A stretch of 64,000 nt of DNA from G032773895 sp965248935. Its GTDB lineage: Bacteria; Pseudomonadota; Gammaproteobacteria; Pseudomonadales; Cellvibrionaceae. The notes below the pieces were generated by a model. The model did not search any database, was not told where the DNA came from, and saw only the letters and a list, made by a program, of their open reading frames with translations. A program made the position numbers and the translations under genes. The first letter of the stretch is position 1. The number at the start of each line of letters is the position of its first letter. The stretch lies in assembly GCA_965248935.1 (NCBI GenBank), contig OZ252214.1, positions 2,666,001 through 2,730,000 on the forward strand, given 5' to 3'. Below, in pieces: positions 54,721 to 64,000 of this stretch.

Positions 54721-55575
54721 ATGTACTTAAAACAAATAAAGGTACAGAGTCTTAAATCTAGGAGGAGAAAATTGTTGATAACCCTTGTTGCCATTGTCGT
54801 CGTGGGTGTAGTGATTTTTTCTTTAAAAACACCCACTTCAAAGGGCGATTGGGTTTTTGGTCAAGAGCAACTTCCCTCGTATGAGGTTGTTGATAATTGG
54901 GTACATATACAAGGTGTTCGAGATTTTAAATACGCTTTAAATGGCAAGGTGGTCGCAGCACAGTATCGGGATGTGAGTTACCCACTTAATGGCGTTAAGC
55001 AGGTGTGGTATGGGTTATCACATTTTGACAAAATGGGGTTAGCTCATGCGTTTTTAAGTTTTGAATTTAATAATGGACAATATCTGGTCTCTTCCATTGA
55101 AGCGAGGCTTGAAAAGGGGCAAAGCTACAACCCTTTTAAAGGTTTGTTACGTGCATATAGTAGGATTATGGTATTGGGAACAGAAAACGATGTAATTGGG
55201 TTGCGAACCCACTATCGAAATGAACGAGTATTGCTTTACCCGCTTAACCTAAAGGAAGACGCTCGAACGGCATTATTTAAGTCTATATTGAAGGATGCGC
55301 AATCCCTTTATAAAAAGCCTGATTTCTATAATACGGCTGTGGATAATTGCATCACGGGTATTGTGCAATATGCGGAGCAATGGAATTCATTTATTAACCA
55401 TTTTAATTATCGCGTATTCTTACCAGGGTATTCCGATCAACTGGTTTACAAATATGGCTATATAGATGGGAATGGGAGTATGGAAGCGCTTCGGGTTAAG
55501 GCGCAAATTGCTCCATCAAAGGTGAATATAGAGAGTGAGAGTTTTTCTGAGGATATTCGGCAAGCGTGGAAATAA
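54721..55575 (+). CDS. DUF4105 / Lnb-like periplasmic protein
   Basis: 284 residues. Membrane anchor about 19-36, then a DUF4105 domain (Lnb N-terminal periplasmic domain): VHIQGVRDFKY (about 61-71), AHAFLSFEF with a conserved His (about 108), SIEARLEKGQSY, and FYNTAVDNCITGI with conserved Asn/Cys (about 200-212). Lnb is an N-acyltransferase acting on apolipoproteins in Gram-positives; the Gram-negative role is unclear. Directly upstream of polB by 48 bp, possibly cotranscribed. Confidence 0.75.
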   Translation: MYLKQIKVQSLKSRRRKLLITLVAIVVVGVVIFSLKTPTSKGDWVFGQEQLPSYEVVDNWVHIQGVRDFKYALNGKVVAAQYRDVSYPLNGVKQVWYGLSHFDKMGLAHAFLSFEFNNGQYLVSSIEARLEKGQSYNPFKGLLRAYSRIMVLGTENDVIGLRTHYRNERVLLYPLNLKEDARTALFKSILKDAQSLYKKPDFYNTAVDNCITGIVQYAEQWNSFINHFNYRVFLPGYSDQLVYKYGYIDGNGSMEALRVKAQIAPSKVNIESESFSEDIRQAWK

Positions 55576-55623
55576 TAACAGACCTTAGCACTGTGGTGAA
55601 TTTATCTGTTACGAGAATATCAG

Positions 55624-57999
55624 TTGCTTAAATCCCTTCCTCAGTTAACTTCCGATATGGGGTTTATTTTAACCCGCCACCGAAAAGAGGTTGCGGGAAA
55701 TTTGTTCTTGGAGTACTGGCTCATTACCGATGATGGTCCGGTAAAACTGGTCACAACCCCGCAATCGGAAATATTTTTTGTTTGTATGCAAGATGAAGAA
55801 AAAATTCGTCAATTGTTTGCCAAATCCAATATACATTGCCAAATTAAACCATTAGAACTTCGAAATTTTCAACAAGAACCTGTATTGGGGCTGTATTTTA
55901 GTCAAAGTACGTCAGCTTATAAGGCAAAAGAGCTTTTAGGCAGTGAAAATATTCTTTCTTACGAAAACGATATTCGGCTAACCGAGCGCTATTTAATGGA
56001 ACGCTTTGTTTATGGAAGCGTTCAATTTTCGGGGAAAAAGTCGAGTTTTGGGTTCTATACCATTATTCAGCAAGCACGTTTAAAGCCCTCTGTGTATGTG
56101 CCAAATTTTAAAGTACTCTCGCTAGATATTGAATGCAGTGAGCATGGTGATTTGTATTCGATTGGATTGGCTGCGAACGATTTCCAACGGGTATTAATGA
56201 TTGGTCAACCACAGCCGGAGTCACCTGCTTGGATTACCTGGGTTGCGGATGAAAAAAGACTACTGCAAGAGTTCGTTAAGCACGTTAAACAGTATGATCC
56301 AGATATTTTTGTCGGTTGGAGTATTGTTAATTTTGATTTCAGGTTGTTAATCAAGCGTGCGGAAAAACATAATATTCAACTCGCTCTTGGACGTGATGGT
56401 GAACCGATAAAGTGGCGTGATGCCCGAGGAGAGGTCAATCAGGGTTATGTCAGTATGTCTGGTCGTATTGTAGTGGACGGGATTGATGCTTTGAAGTCAG
56501 CTACTTATCAGTTTGATAGTTACAGTTTGGAATTTGTCTCACAAGCATTCTTGGGTAAAGGAAAGCAAACAGAGGATGTTGATAATCGGCTTGATGAAAT
56601 TAATCATAATTTTAAATATAACAAAGTGAAGTTGGCGAAATATAATCTTCAAGATTGTATTTTGGTTATTGAAATATTTGAAAAAACGAAGTTATTGCAA
56701 TTTTTGACCTTGCGTAGTCAAATAACAGGAATAGAGCTTGATAGAGTTGGCGGTTCAGTGGCTTCTTTTTTGAATCTTTATTTGCCAAAATTGCATCGGG
56801 CCGGATACGTTTCCCCTAATCGCCCTCTGGATGGTGGGCTCGCCAGTCCTGGTGGTTATGTTATGAATTCAATGCCAGGGTTATATCGTCATGTACTTGT
56901 TTTAGATTTTAAAAGCTTGTATCCGTCCATTATTCGCACATTTAAAATAGATCCATTAGGGTTGATTGAGGGCTTAATTTCACCGGAAAATGGTATTCCA
57001 GGGTATAAGGGCGCGATCTTTTCCAGAAAGAAACATTTCCTTCCCGATATTATTACTTCTTTATGGAAGCAGCGCGATAAAGCTAAAAAAGACAACGATC
57101 AACCGCGTTCTCAAGCGATTAAAATTTTAATGAACTCATTTTATGGTGTACTAGGTTCGGGAGGGTGTCCATTTTACGATACTCGCTTGGCCAGTTCAAT
57201 TACCCTGCGTGGCCACGATATTATGCAAACTACGGCTAAGTGGATAAAAGAGGCTGGCTATAATGTTATTTATGGTGATACTGATTCTACCTTTGTTTGG
57301 TTAGATGGGAGCTATTCCAATGAGCAGGTTCGGGAGATAGGCGTTTTATTACAAGACGAAATCAATGCTAAGTGGACCAATTTAATTGCAGAGAGTTATC
57401 AATTACAAAGCCATCTTGAGATAGAGTTTGAAGTACATTTTTCTCGTTTTCTTATGCCGACTATTCGAGGGTCTAAGCTGGGAAGCAAAAAGCGTTATGC
57501 GGGTTTAAAAAGCGATTCTTCTGGAGATGAGCTGGTTTTTAAGGGGCTAGAAACTGTAAGATCGGATTGGACTCCGTTGGCAAAATCATTTCAATATACA
57601 CTTTATTCAATGATTTTTTCGGACAAGGATGTGAAAGAATATATTCAAAAAGTCATTGCTGATACTCGGTCTGGACTCTGTGATGATAGCTTAATTTATA
57701 GGAAACGCTTGAGAAGAAAGCTGGATAAGTATGTTAAGAATGTTCCGCCGCATGTGAAAGCTGCGCGCATTGCCGATGCAAAAAACCATGCTCTAGGGAA
57801 AAAACTACAATATCAATATAAAGGTTGGATTTCTTACGTGATTACATTAAATGGGCCGGAGCCGGTAGAATATATGGAAAGCAAAATCGACTATGATCAT
57901 TATATTGAAAAGCAAATCCGTCCTATTGCGGAGGGAATATTGCCGTTTGTGGGGTTGTCTTTTGAGGAAATAGCCAATGCTCAAATGGGCTTATTTTGA
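55624..57999 (+). CDS. polB: DNA polymerase II (family B)
   Basis: SOS-inducible replication restart and translesion polymerase. 791 residues, matching E. coli Pol II (783). Exonuclease ExoI motif D168-I-E170 (LSLDIECSEHG), ExoII in VGWSIVNFDFRLL, polymerase motif A D428FKSLYPSII, motif B KILMNSFYGVLG and motif C Y550GDTDS. All catalytic Asp residues are present. The start is uncertain: TTG 55624 or ATG 55657 (MGFILTRH, which aligns with E. coli AGFILTRH); neither has a good ribosome site. No LexA box was recognised. Confidence 0.95.
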   Translation: MLKSLPQLTSDMGFILTRHRKEVAGNLFLEYWLITDDGPVKLVTTPQSEIFFVCMQDEEKIRQLFAKSNIHCQIKPLELRNFQQEPVLGLYFSQSTSAYKAKELLGSENILSYENDIRLTERYLMERFVYGSVQFSGKKSSFGFYTIIQQARLKPSVYVPNFKVLSLDIECSEHGDLYSIGLAANDFQRVLMIGQPQPESPAWITWVADEKRLLQEFVKHVKQYDPDIFVGWSIVNFDFRLLIKRAEKHNIQLALGRDGEPIKWRDARGEVNQGYVSMSGRIVVDGIDALKSATYQFDSYSLEFVSQAFLGKGKQTEDVDNRLDEINHNFKYNKVKLAKYNLQDCILVIEIFEKTKLLQFLTLRSQITGIELDRVGGSVASFLNLYLPKLHRAGYVSPNRPLDGGLASPGGYVMNSMPGLYRHVLVLDFKSLYPSIIRTFKIDPLGLIEGLISPENGIPGYKGAIFSRKKHFLPDIITSLWKQRDKAKKDNDQPRSQAIKILMNSFYGVLGSGGCPFYDTRLASSITLRGHDIMQTTAKWIKEAGYNVIYGDTDSTFVWLDGSYSNEQVREIGVLLQDEINAKWTNLIAESYQLQSHLEIEFEVHFSRFLMPTIRGSKLGSKKRYAGLKSDSSGDELVFKGLETVRSDWTPLAKSFQYTLYSMIFSDKDVKEYIQKVIADTRSGLCDDSLIYRKRLRRKLDKYVKNVPPHVKAARIADAKNHALGKKLQYQYKGWISYVITLNGPEPVEYMESKIDYDHYIEKQIRPIAEGILPFVGLSFEEIANAQMGLF

Positions 58000-58236
58000 T
58001 ATGCTTAAATAGGGTTATTGATGTGGTGCGTCATTTCGATTATTTTGGTGACATTGGTTAGCGGCTGCTTTGTTCTGTTGCTCGATGGTTAATCGCTTTT
58101 TTGATTTAATTGATTGTTCGATTGAATGTCTAACTATACAATAAAGAGGTTGTTTCAGCGTTAATTATTTTCAGGGAGTAAATAAGTAAGCTGTTAAAAT
58201 TGGACTAAACTGTTTAAAAATGAATAATTAATTCAC

Positions 58237-59256
58237 ATGCTCATTGAACTGAACCTATCTGTAATAACCCTTTTTAGCGTTGGATTTTCGTTTATCGTTT
58301 CTATTATCTTGCTTGTTGTTTATTTGGGTTTTTTACATAATGTGGGTAAAACGATTATCTCGGTTGGTTCTTGTGGTTTGCTCTTGATAGGGCTGTGCGG
58401 TTTACAGTTTTATCATTATCTTTTTCTGGCGTATCAGCTTCAGCCTATAGAATCAATGAGTTATCGGCTGTTACTTTTTATTATTCCGCCGATGTTTTAT
58501 TTTTTTAGCTGTTCGTTATTAATGCAAAATCGTAATGTTTTCTGGGTGGAAATATTTCATTTTGCACCAATTTTTTTAGTAGTATTTCTCTCTGTTTCTG
58601 TAGCTATACCTTTGGCATTCTTCATTGGTATGAGCTATTGTTTTTGGGTATTGAGCCTTGTTTATCGATTGCGAAATCATAGAAAGCGGTTTGGAGTAGA
58701 ACTTTTCTTTTTTGGTTTTTTTGCTGTTTTCGCCTCAATAATTTTAGTATTAGGCTTTTTAACCACCTATATTAATCAAGCGTATTTTTATTATTTCTAT
58801 GCTAATGGCATAGGCTTTGCCTTTGCGTTGGTTATAGCTGCACTTATTATCTACCCTGATATGCTGAGTGAATTAAGTGAGGTGGGTTTGTTGAGTTATG
58901 TAAACTCAACACTAAAAAATGTCGATATACCATTAAAACTAGAAAAACTTAATTCATTAATGAAGGATGATAAAATATTTCAAGATGAATATGTAAATCT
59001 GAGTGCCGTCGCGCAGAAGCTTAAGTTGAGTAGTCATCAGCTTTCTGAACTTATTAATACGCACCACGAAATGAGCTTCTCAAAGTTTATTCGAATACAG
59101 AGAATAGAGGCTGCAAAGGATCTTTTACTCAAAGATAAACGCTCTTCCATTCTGGCTATTAGTATGGAACTTGGGTTTAAGTCCCAATCAAATTTTTATG
59201 CGGCATTTAAAAATGTTACAGGTATGTCTCCTGGCCAATATAGAAAATGTGAATAA
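58237..59256 (+). CDS. membrane-anchored AraC family regulator
   Basis: 339 residues: seven predicted membrane segments in the first ~200 residues, then a C-terminal AraC helix-turn-helix domain (about 235-338) with LSAVAQKLKLSSHQLSELIN and ILAISMELGFKSQSNFYAAF, GMSPGQYR at the end. Such 7TM-AraC proteins are probably membrane-bound sensors of unknown ligands. It adjoins no obvious target gene; the nearest is the H-NOX/kinase pair transcribed toward it. Confidence 0.82.
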   Translation: MLIELNLSVITLFSVGFSFIVSIILLVVYLGFLHNVGKTIISVGSCGLLLIGLCGLQFYHYLFLAYQLQPIESMSYRLLLFIIPPMFYFFSCSLLMQNRNVFWVEIFHFAPIFLVVFLSVSVAIPLAFFIGMSYCFWVLSLVYRLRNHRKRFGVELFFFGFFAVFASIILVLGFLTTYINQAYFYYFYANGIGFAFALVIAALIIYPDMLSELSEVGLLSYVNSTLKNVDIPLKLEKLNSLMKDDKIFQDEYVNLSAVAQKLKLSSHQLSELINTHHEMSFSKFIRIQRIEAAKDLLLKDKRSSILAISMELGFKSQSNFYAAFKNVTGMSPGQYRKCE

Positions 59257-59393
59257 ATTCGGTAGAAATTTGACTTAAACCTTAGCTTTGTTTAAATATT
59301 TAAAATTTCTTTTTCTTGCGTTTTTTGTTGATTAAGCATTTTCCTGCTTTCTAAGCGAAAGTATTCTGATTTAATATGGAGGCTAAAATATGA

Positions 59394-60344
59394 TTATTCG
59401 TCTCGTTCGCTCATTCTTTGGTCTACGGGGAGTAAAATGGAAAAGGTACTCCCTTCCCCTGGCGTACTGTCCACGCTTATAGTGCCGTCCATATCTTTTA
59501 TAATACCATAGGAAACTGAGAGTCCCAGCCCCGTTCCCTCGCCAAGGGGCTTAGAGGTGAAAAAGGGATCAAATATTCGATCAATATTTTCCTCGGGAAT
59601 ACCACAACCTGTATCAGAGACATCAACGGAAAGATAATCGTCATTTGATCTTGCGCTTATCGTTATTGTGCCTGTCTTTTTTATAGCATGAGCGGCATTC
59701 ACGACCAAATTAATTAGAACCTGGACTAATTCATTTTTATTGCAGTATATTTCAGGTAAGTCATTCTCAAAATTCGTTTCTATCTGACAATGATATTTAG
59801 TTTCATTGTGAGAGAGTTTTAAAACCTCTTTAATTAAAGGTGGGATGGATACTTTGCTTCTATCGGCAGGAGCTGTGCGAGAAAAACTTTTTAAGCTGCC
59901 TACTATATCCTTGACGCGATCTAAACCCTCTCGGATTTCTTCAAATATTAAATTGGTATCATTGCGAATAAAGTCAAAATCTTGAGTTTCAATATACGAT
60001 TTAAGCTCTTGATTGTTCGCACCTTTTTTAATTGTATCTAGGAGGTTGTTATAATTTTTAACGTATTTTTTTAAACTACTAAAATTGCTAATCACAAACG
60101 CTAAAGGATTGTTTATTTCGTGGGCAATGCCTGCGGATAATTTTCCAAGCGCAACAAGCTTTTCTGTTTTTACAAGGTTTTTTTGTTGATTTCTAAGAAG
60201 GTCGTTGGTTTTTTGTAGTTGTTGATTGATAGTGAAAAGTTCAAGCGTTTTTTCTTCTAGAATATCTTCTGTTTCTCTCCTTGCATTTTTTTCTCTTCGA
60301 TAAGCCCTTTCAAAAAGTTCTTTTTCATCATAGTTAGCTGTCAT
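59394..60344 (-). CDS. soluble sensor histidine kinase (H-NOX partner)
   Basis: 316 residues, no membrane segment. N-terminal coiled coil (about 8-60), HisKA with phospho-acceptor His75 (AGIAHEINNPLAF), and HATPase with N box (LVQVLINLVVNAAHAI), DTGCGIP and GTGLGLSVS. No receiver domain. Its start overlaps the end of the H-NOX gene by 11 bases, as for NO-controlled kinases (HnoK/HahK) of Vibrio and Shewanella. NO-bound H-NOX should inhibit it. The response regulator is not in the window. Confidence 0.9.
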   Translation of the reverse strand: MTANYDEKELFERAYRREKNARRETEDILEEKTLELFTINQQLQKTNDLLRNQQKNLVKTEKLVALGKLSAGIAHEINNPLAFVISNFSSLKKYVKNYNNLLDTIKKGANNQELKSYIETQDFDFIRNDTNLIFEEIREGLDRVKDIVGSLKSFSRTAPADRSKVSIPPLIKEVLKLSHNETKYHCQIETNFENDLPEIYCNKNELVQVLINLVVNAAHAIKKTGTITISARSNDDYLSVDVSDTGCGIPEENIDRIFDPFFTSKPLGEGTGLGLSVSYGIIKDMDGTISVDSTPGEGSTFSILLPVDQRMSERDE

Positions 60345-60882
60345 AGAAGCTTAGCTCCAAATGACAGGTGTCGTCACCTCTGTGCATACATTTACTATGG
60401 ATTAATGAAACTTCTGAATTATATTTTTTTGCGACGCCTTGTATTAACCCTTCGGCTAAAAAACATAATTGGCGTTTTGATTTATATAGAATTGTGAGTG
60501 TATTTGGGGCTGTATCTAAATACCTTATCAGTGGGAATGACGTACCCGGATAAAGTTTTTCCACGTCACGATGGATAACCTTTTCGACAGACAGTAAAAA
60601 TTGCTTTGCTGTTGGACTATTATGTAAAAGATAATTTCTATCTTCAATCAGTTGATGAAAAAGATATTCGCCAAAATGGCGGAGTAAAATATCCAGAGGA
60701 ATATCCAGTTTCTTTTGAAGCTTGCTTACTAAGCAAAGTAGCTCTTGGTCTGGGTATATACCTCCGGCGTTGTAGCCTCCTTGGTTGGTAAGAGGGCAGG
60801 CGTCAAGTATGGCTTGCCAGAGTGAGAGGCCGTATTCATCTTCAACCATATCCGCTAGGCAGGTGAATATTGTTCCTTTCAT
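60334..60882 (-). CDS. H-NOX heme nitric-oxide sensor
   Basis: 182 residues, the size of stand-alone bacterial H-NOX. Proximal heme ligand His104 (HRDVEKLYPG) and the heme propionate motif Y133-K-S135-K-R137 are present. C-terminal residues Cys140, His162, Cys165 and Cys173 occupy the spacing of the four Cys of the zinc/redox site known in some Vibrio and Shewanella H-NOX, with His replacing one Cys; the exact ligation is inference. Distal-pocket residues look non-polar, favouring NO over O2. Translationally coupled to the kinase behind it. Confidence 0.92.
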   Translation of the reverse strand: MKGTIFTCLADMVEDEYGLSLWQAILDACPLTNQGGYNAGGIYPDQELLCLVSKLQKKLDIPLDILLRHFGEYLFHQLIEDRNYLLHNSPTAKQFLLSVEKVIHRDVEKLYPGTSFPLIRYLDTAPNTLTILYKSKRQLCFLAEGLIQGVAKKYNSEVSLIHSKCMHRGDDTCHLELSFYDS

Positions 60883-61073
60883 ATTGTATTGTATCCCGAT
60901 AAGGCATCTGGTTTGAGTATAGAAGTGAAGTTTACTGCCTGCGAAATAATTGATGCCTAAGTAAAGGATTTTTCTAGAGGAAAAATACTATTGTACTTCT
61001 TGTACTTCCATTTATGGTGTAGCAATGAAAATATTGGGAGTAATGTATTTAATTACTCCCAGGTGAAAAATCT

Positions 61074-62030
61074 TTAGTAGGGCGGTAATGTGCTAGATGG
61101 GTATATAGAGCTTGTTGCAACCCTTGCTTTTAGTAATAACCGCTTGATATTTAATAAATGGCATCTTGTATCGCTTAGTAATTTTTCTGCCACATCTAAA
61201 CGACCAACTTGTACATTTAGTTTTACTAGGTGCATTAAGTGGGTGGCAGTGTACTTAAGTACTTGTGCTTGGCATTCTTCTGGTATTTCACCTTTTTTAA
61301 TTGCATCGTGGAGTCGAGTGCTGAAACCGCATTCCTCTGTGGGAATATTGTTGTTGCATATTCTATTTGTACCATCTAAGTGATAAAAAGAAAGCACTCT
61401 TGGGCTGTAAGCAATCTTTCCATGTAAGGCTAGGCGGGACCAAAGATCTTGGTCTTCTCCGATTGGTTCACCGACTGGGAAAGTACCAACATTGTGCAGT
61501 GTGGATTTTGGAATGCAAATTGATGATGTAATAAAAGGTAAGTCACCATGTGAGCAAATTTCAAAATAGTTGTTCAACAGATAGGTATCTAATGTATTTG
61601 GACGTTTTTTTATTTTTGGGTCAATATATTTACCGTTGCTGTTAATTTTTTGGTAGGCTGTTGCATAGGCTACAGCGTGGGGGTATAGACTAATCATGGT
61701 ATTGATCTCCTCCAAAAAGTGAGTTTCCCATACATCGTCGGCATCTAGAAATGCGATATGGGTTCCACTGGCTATTTCAATGCCAAGATTTCTTGCGCTT
61801 GAAGAGCCACCGTTTATTTTGTTAATAAGATGAACTCTTCTGTAACGCTTATCTTGCTTTTTTTTATTTGATACTATATGGGCACTTTGGTCCGTGCTGC
61901 CGTCATTAACAACGATGATCTCTCTAGGTTGTATGGTTTGGTTTAAAATCGAATCAATCGTTTTTAAAATATCTTCTTCTTTGTTATAAAGGGGAATGAC
62001 AACGGATATTTGTGTGTTCAAGTTGTTCAT
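61074..62030 (-). CDS. glycosyltransferase family 2
   Basis: 318 residues. GT-A fold start SVVIPLYNKEEDILKTIDS, VVNDGSTDQSA (about 39-49) and the metal-binding AFLDADDVWE (about 93-102). No clear membrane segment. It adds a sugar in surface-polysaccharide synthesis; donor unknown. ATG 62030 with GGAG 8 bases upstream; its first 47 bases overlap the end of the pyruvyltransferase gene, so the genes form an operon. Confidence 0.9.
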   Translation of the reverse strand: MNNLNTQISVVIPLYNKEEDILKTIDSILNQTIQPREIIVVNDGSTDQSAHIVSNKKKQDKRYRRVHLINKINGGSSSARNLGIEIASGTHIAFLDADDVWETHFLEEINTMISLYPHAVAYATAYQKINSNGKYIDPKIKKRPNTLDTYLLNNYFEICSHGDLPFITSSICIPKSTLHNVGTFPVGEPIGEDQDLWSRLALHGKIAYSPRVLSFYHLDGTNRICNNNIPTEECGFSTRLHDAIKKGEIPEECQAQVLKYTATHLMHLVKLNVQVGRLDVAEKLLSDTRCHLLNIKRLLLKARVATSSIYPSSTLPPY

Positions 62031-63117
62031 GTGAAATACTCCAATTCATTAGTGATTGATTAATTGCAGTTTTAATTTTTAGGGAAGTAGGGCTGAATCC
62101 ATGTTTAATTCCATTTCGTAAGCATTGACTAAGTTCTTCTGAGTTAAAATGTGTAGCCTGAAATTGTTGATTGTTGTCCAATCCAATTTGTTTGCACCAT
62201 TCACTGCATTTGGAATGGTAATTAATTGAAACTAATGGGGTTTCTGTTAGGTAGGAAAAAACTGAAGCATGTAGTCTCATGCCTACAACGGCCTTAAATG
62301 ATCCAATTTTTTTAAGAGCCGCTATTGGGTTGCTATTATAATGGATATGATTAATGGCGATATTGGTGGGAATGAATCTAAGCAGTTCTTGATGGATTTG
62401 AGAATCGCCTAATTCTTTATGACCATTAAAATCCATTAGAGTGATTGGTTCTTTTGTTTCTTCATATAGTTCGCAAATAACTCGGGCAATCTCAGAAAGT
62501 CGATAATGCTCATTTTTTATATCGCCAGTTAGACTTTCAAGTGGGCAGAGGCAAAATGCAATACCAGAACGGCGTACGCTTCTAGGCGTGTAATGTGGAC
62601 TAGCAAGTAACGATGGGGCTAAATCAAATGTTTTATGGATGTTTGCATGAGGTGCAAGGCTTTTAGCTAAAGCAAAACTTTTGTGATCACGAACGCCGAC
62701 AAAACCGCATTCATTTAAAAAATGTTTACATGCGGTCTCCCCTTTAGTATTGGGGAATGGTCCAATTCCCACTCCTAAGGCTAAGTGGTCATGGCGTCCA
62801 GCTAACCGCATCATGTCACGTTTCATATTGATGTCGTGGGCATTGTGCAAAACGGACCCGCCACCAAAAATAATTCGTTTCGATAGTGCGGCTGACTTAT
62901 AATGATTAAGTCTATTTTGACCTCGATATTTTTGAGGTAAGGCTAAGTTAGAGTGAATCATTTTATTGTTTAATAAAAGGCGTTCGGGGGTGCTAACCCT
63001 TATATTTTTTGCTCCTAAAAAGTGATTTGCTCCCCAGTAGCTTGCTAATAGTAGAGCGTCGTCACCAGTATTTCTCATACCGTAATAACCGCAAATATAT
63101 GCATTAGAAAATAGCAT
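61984..63117 (-). CDS. polysaccharide pyruvyl transferase family protein
   Basis: 377 residues. Family-typical GYYGMRNTGDDALL at the start (about 10-23), FGGGSVLHNAHD (about 84-95), GVGIGPFPN, FVGVRDHKSF and VGMRLHASVFSY (about 279-290), the last with the conserved Arg/His. Adds a pyruvate ketal to a sugar, altering polysaccharide charge. It overlaps the ligase gene (14 bases) and the GT2 gene (47 bases). Confidence 0.9.
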   Translation of the reverse strand: MLFSNAYICGYYGMRNTGDDALLLASYWGANHFLGAKNIRVSTPERLLLNNKMIHSNLALPQKYRGQNRLNHYKSAALSKRIIFGGGSVLHNAHDINMKRDMMRLAGRHDHLALGVGIGPFPNTKGETACKHFLNECGFVGVRDHKSFALAKSLAPHANIHKTFDLAPSLLASPHYTPRSVRRSGIAFCLCPLESLTGDIKNEHYRLSEIARVICELYEETKEPITLMDFNGHKELGDSQIHQELLRFIPTNIAINHIHYNSNPIAALKKIGSFKAVVGMRLHASVFSYLTETPLVSINYHSKCSEWCKQIGLDNNQQFQATHFNSEELSQCLRNGIKHGFSPTSLKIKTAINQSLMNWSISHEQLEHTNIRCHSPL

Positions 63118-64000
63118 GGGTATCTCCTATTTGTTGAGGTTTTAATTTTGGTTTAAATTTGTTTGTATTCTCATTTTCTAGAGTACCATTAACATTCGCT
63201 TTGAGAGCGATGCCTATCCACAATAGTACGGGCCAATATAAGTAAGCTAATATCTCTAGGTTTTCAAAAAAGCTATAACAAACAGTAACAATAATAAGTA
63301 AAAAGCCTGTTTTTGAAATGGTGGATTTATGTTGAGTTACGAAAAGGCAAAGAGCAGTGAAGAACAATGGCAGGGCTAAAGCTACCAGACCTATAGCGCC
63401 TTTAATAAAGAGTAAGCCATACCAAGTATGGTGGGTGCCAATTGGCATACGCTCGACAATTTTAGGGCCTCGCTCAATAATTCCATGCCCCCAAATAGGG
63501 GCTTCACTTTCCCATCTTTGCAACGCTATGCGGGCTAAGCTGCCGCGTACACGAGTGGAGTCTGGTCTGCTTTCTTTTATTTGTGTATAAGAATCAAATA
63601 CCCATTCGATTATGGGTTGGCCCAATAAAAAAATGGTGGGGATAAGCACTCCAATGGCAAATAAAACATAGGGGGAATAGCAAAAGCGTAATCCTATTGC
63701 GCATGGAATGATTAATATCCATATTGCCCAGCCTGCTCGTGATTGACAGAGTATGCACATAACTAAGGAGCCAAATATTCCGAGAAGAAACCACTTTGTA
63801 TTTTTCTCTTGTAAGCAGATAACAAGGTAATAACAGGAAAGTAAACCCGCAGCAGGAGCCCAAGGGCCGATAAAGGACCAGCGAGCCATGCCTGTTTCAG
63901 GGTTTAGGCCATATAAACTAACTTGAAAAGCTTCAAGCGGTCCGCCGACAGCCGCTAGGGGGGAGAGGTAGAGGTTTCCTCCTTGCCCTGCCACATAAAA
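63104..64000 (-). CDS. O-antigen ligase / Wzy-type polymerase, partial at window end
   Basis: The frame is open through the right edge (FYVAGQGG...), so at least the N-terminal part is missing; the frame has no start within the window that is clearly real. At least 296 residues with six or more membrane segments. The large periplasmic loop keeps Arg-rich RPDSTRVRGSLAR and GTHHTWYGLLFIKG with the conserved His (Wzy_C/WaaL family). Chain-length polymerase or ligase for the same polysaccharide as the next two genes. Confidence 0.8.
   Translation of the reverse strand, partial: FYVAGQGGNLYLSPLAAVGGPLEAFQVSLYGLNPETGMARWSFIGPWAPAAGLLSCYYLVICLQEKNTKWFLLGIFGSLVMCILCQSRAGWAIWILIIPCAIGLRFCYSPYVLFAIGVLIPTIFLLGQPIIEWVFDSYTQIKESRPDSTRVRGSLARIALQRWESEAPIWGHGIIERGPKIVERMPIGTHHTWYGLLFIKGAIGLVALALPLFFTALCLFVTQHKSTISKTGFLLIIVTVCYSFFENLEILAYLYWPVLLWIGIALKANVNGTLENENTNKFKPKLKPQQIGDTHAIF

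Overview
The window looks like a chromosomal segment of a marine gammaproteobacterium, most likely Cellvibrionales (Saccharophagus/Teredinibacter-like). Three things suggest this: the conserved blocks trpGDC-crp(vfr)-OsmC-coq7 and aroQ-accB-accC-prmA-DUF3426-dusB-fis-purH-purD, the Vfr-like CRP with a TTG start, and a TonB receptor beside tryptophan-halogenase-like genes. This assignment is inference from gene order and protein resemblance; no search was run.

Layout. 1-20.7 kb is core housekeeping DNA: a DUF1631 protein, trpGDC with a possible upstream attenuator, crp/vfr, an OsmC protein, coq7, a PEP-CTERM protein behind a good sigma-54 promoter match, a Ycf46-like AAA ATPase, a periplasmic solute-binding-like protein, purine synthesis (purD, purH), fis-dusB, prmA, biotin carboxylase subunits and aroQ. 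20.9-30.1 kb is a nutrient-uptake/halogenation island: an AraC regulator divergent from a 1014-aa TonB-dependent receptor, then three flavin-halogenase-like genes, the middle one lacking the catalytic signature. 30.2-36.9 kb holds dsbD, a lipoprotein, a LapD-like c-di-GMP receptor, a PCu(A)C copper chaperone and a DUF2333 protein.

37-47.4 kb is an accessory zone. It begins with decayed DNA: a truncated IS4/Tn5-like transposase, a SymE toxin tail, a frameshifted Cys-His effector-like gene with a stub lipoprotein, and a 455-bp IS remnant with both inverted repeats. It continues with a HAD phosphatase and a striking intact cassette: a vertebrate-type protein-arginine deiminase (all four catalytic residues present), a lipoprotein overlapping its stop codon and an upstream partner gene. 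After that come a zinc-ribbon orphan flanked by about 170-bp direct repeats and a conserved hypothetical gene.

47.4-50.4 kb carries soluble (ppa) and membrane (hppA) pyrophosphatases in divergent orientation. 50.6-58 kb is again accessory: a Cys-rich orphan, an alpha/beta-hydrolase overlapping a small membrane protein, a Fic protein with a duplicated 5' fragment, a DUF4105/Lnb-like protein and DNA polymerase II. 58.2-60.9 kb holds a membrane AraC regulator and an H-NOX/histidine kinase nitric-oxide sensing pair. 61-64 kb is the end of a polysaccharide locus (GT2, pyruvyltransferase, O-antigen ligase running off the window).

The leading candidate for an undescribed system is the PAD cassette at 41363-44874, read here as a possible effector-immunity-adaptor module. 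Two other effector/immunity-shaped pairs (38 kb, decayed; 52 kb, intact) lie within 15 kb of it. No secretion-system structural genes, tRNAs, rRNAs or CRISPR arrays were seen.
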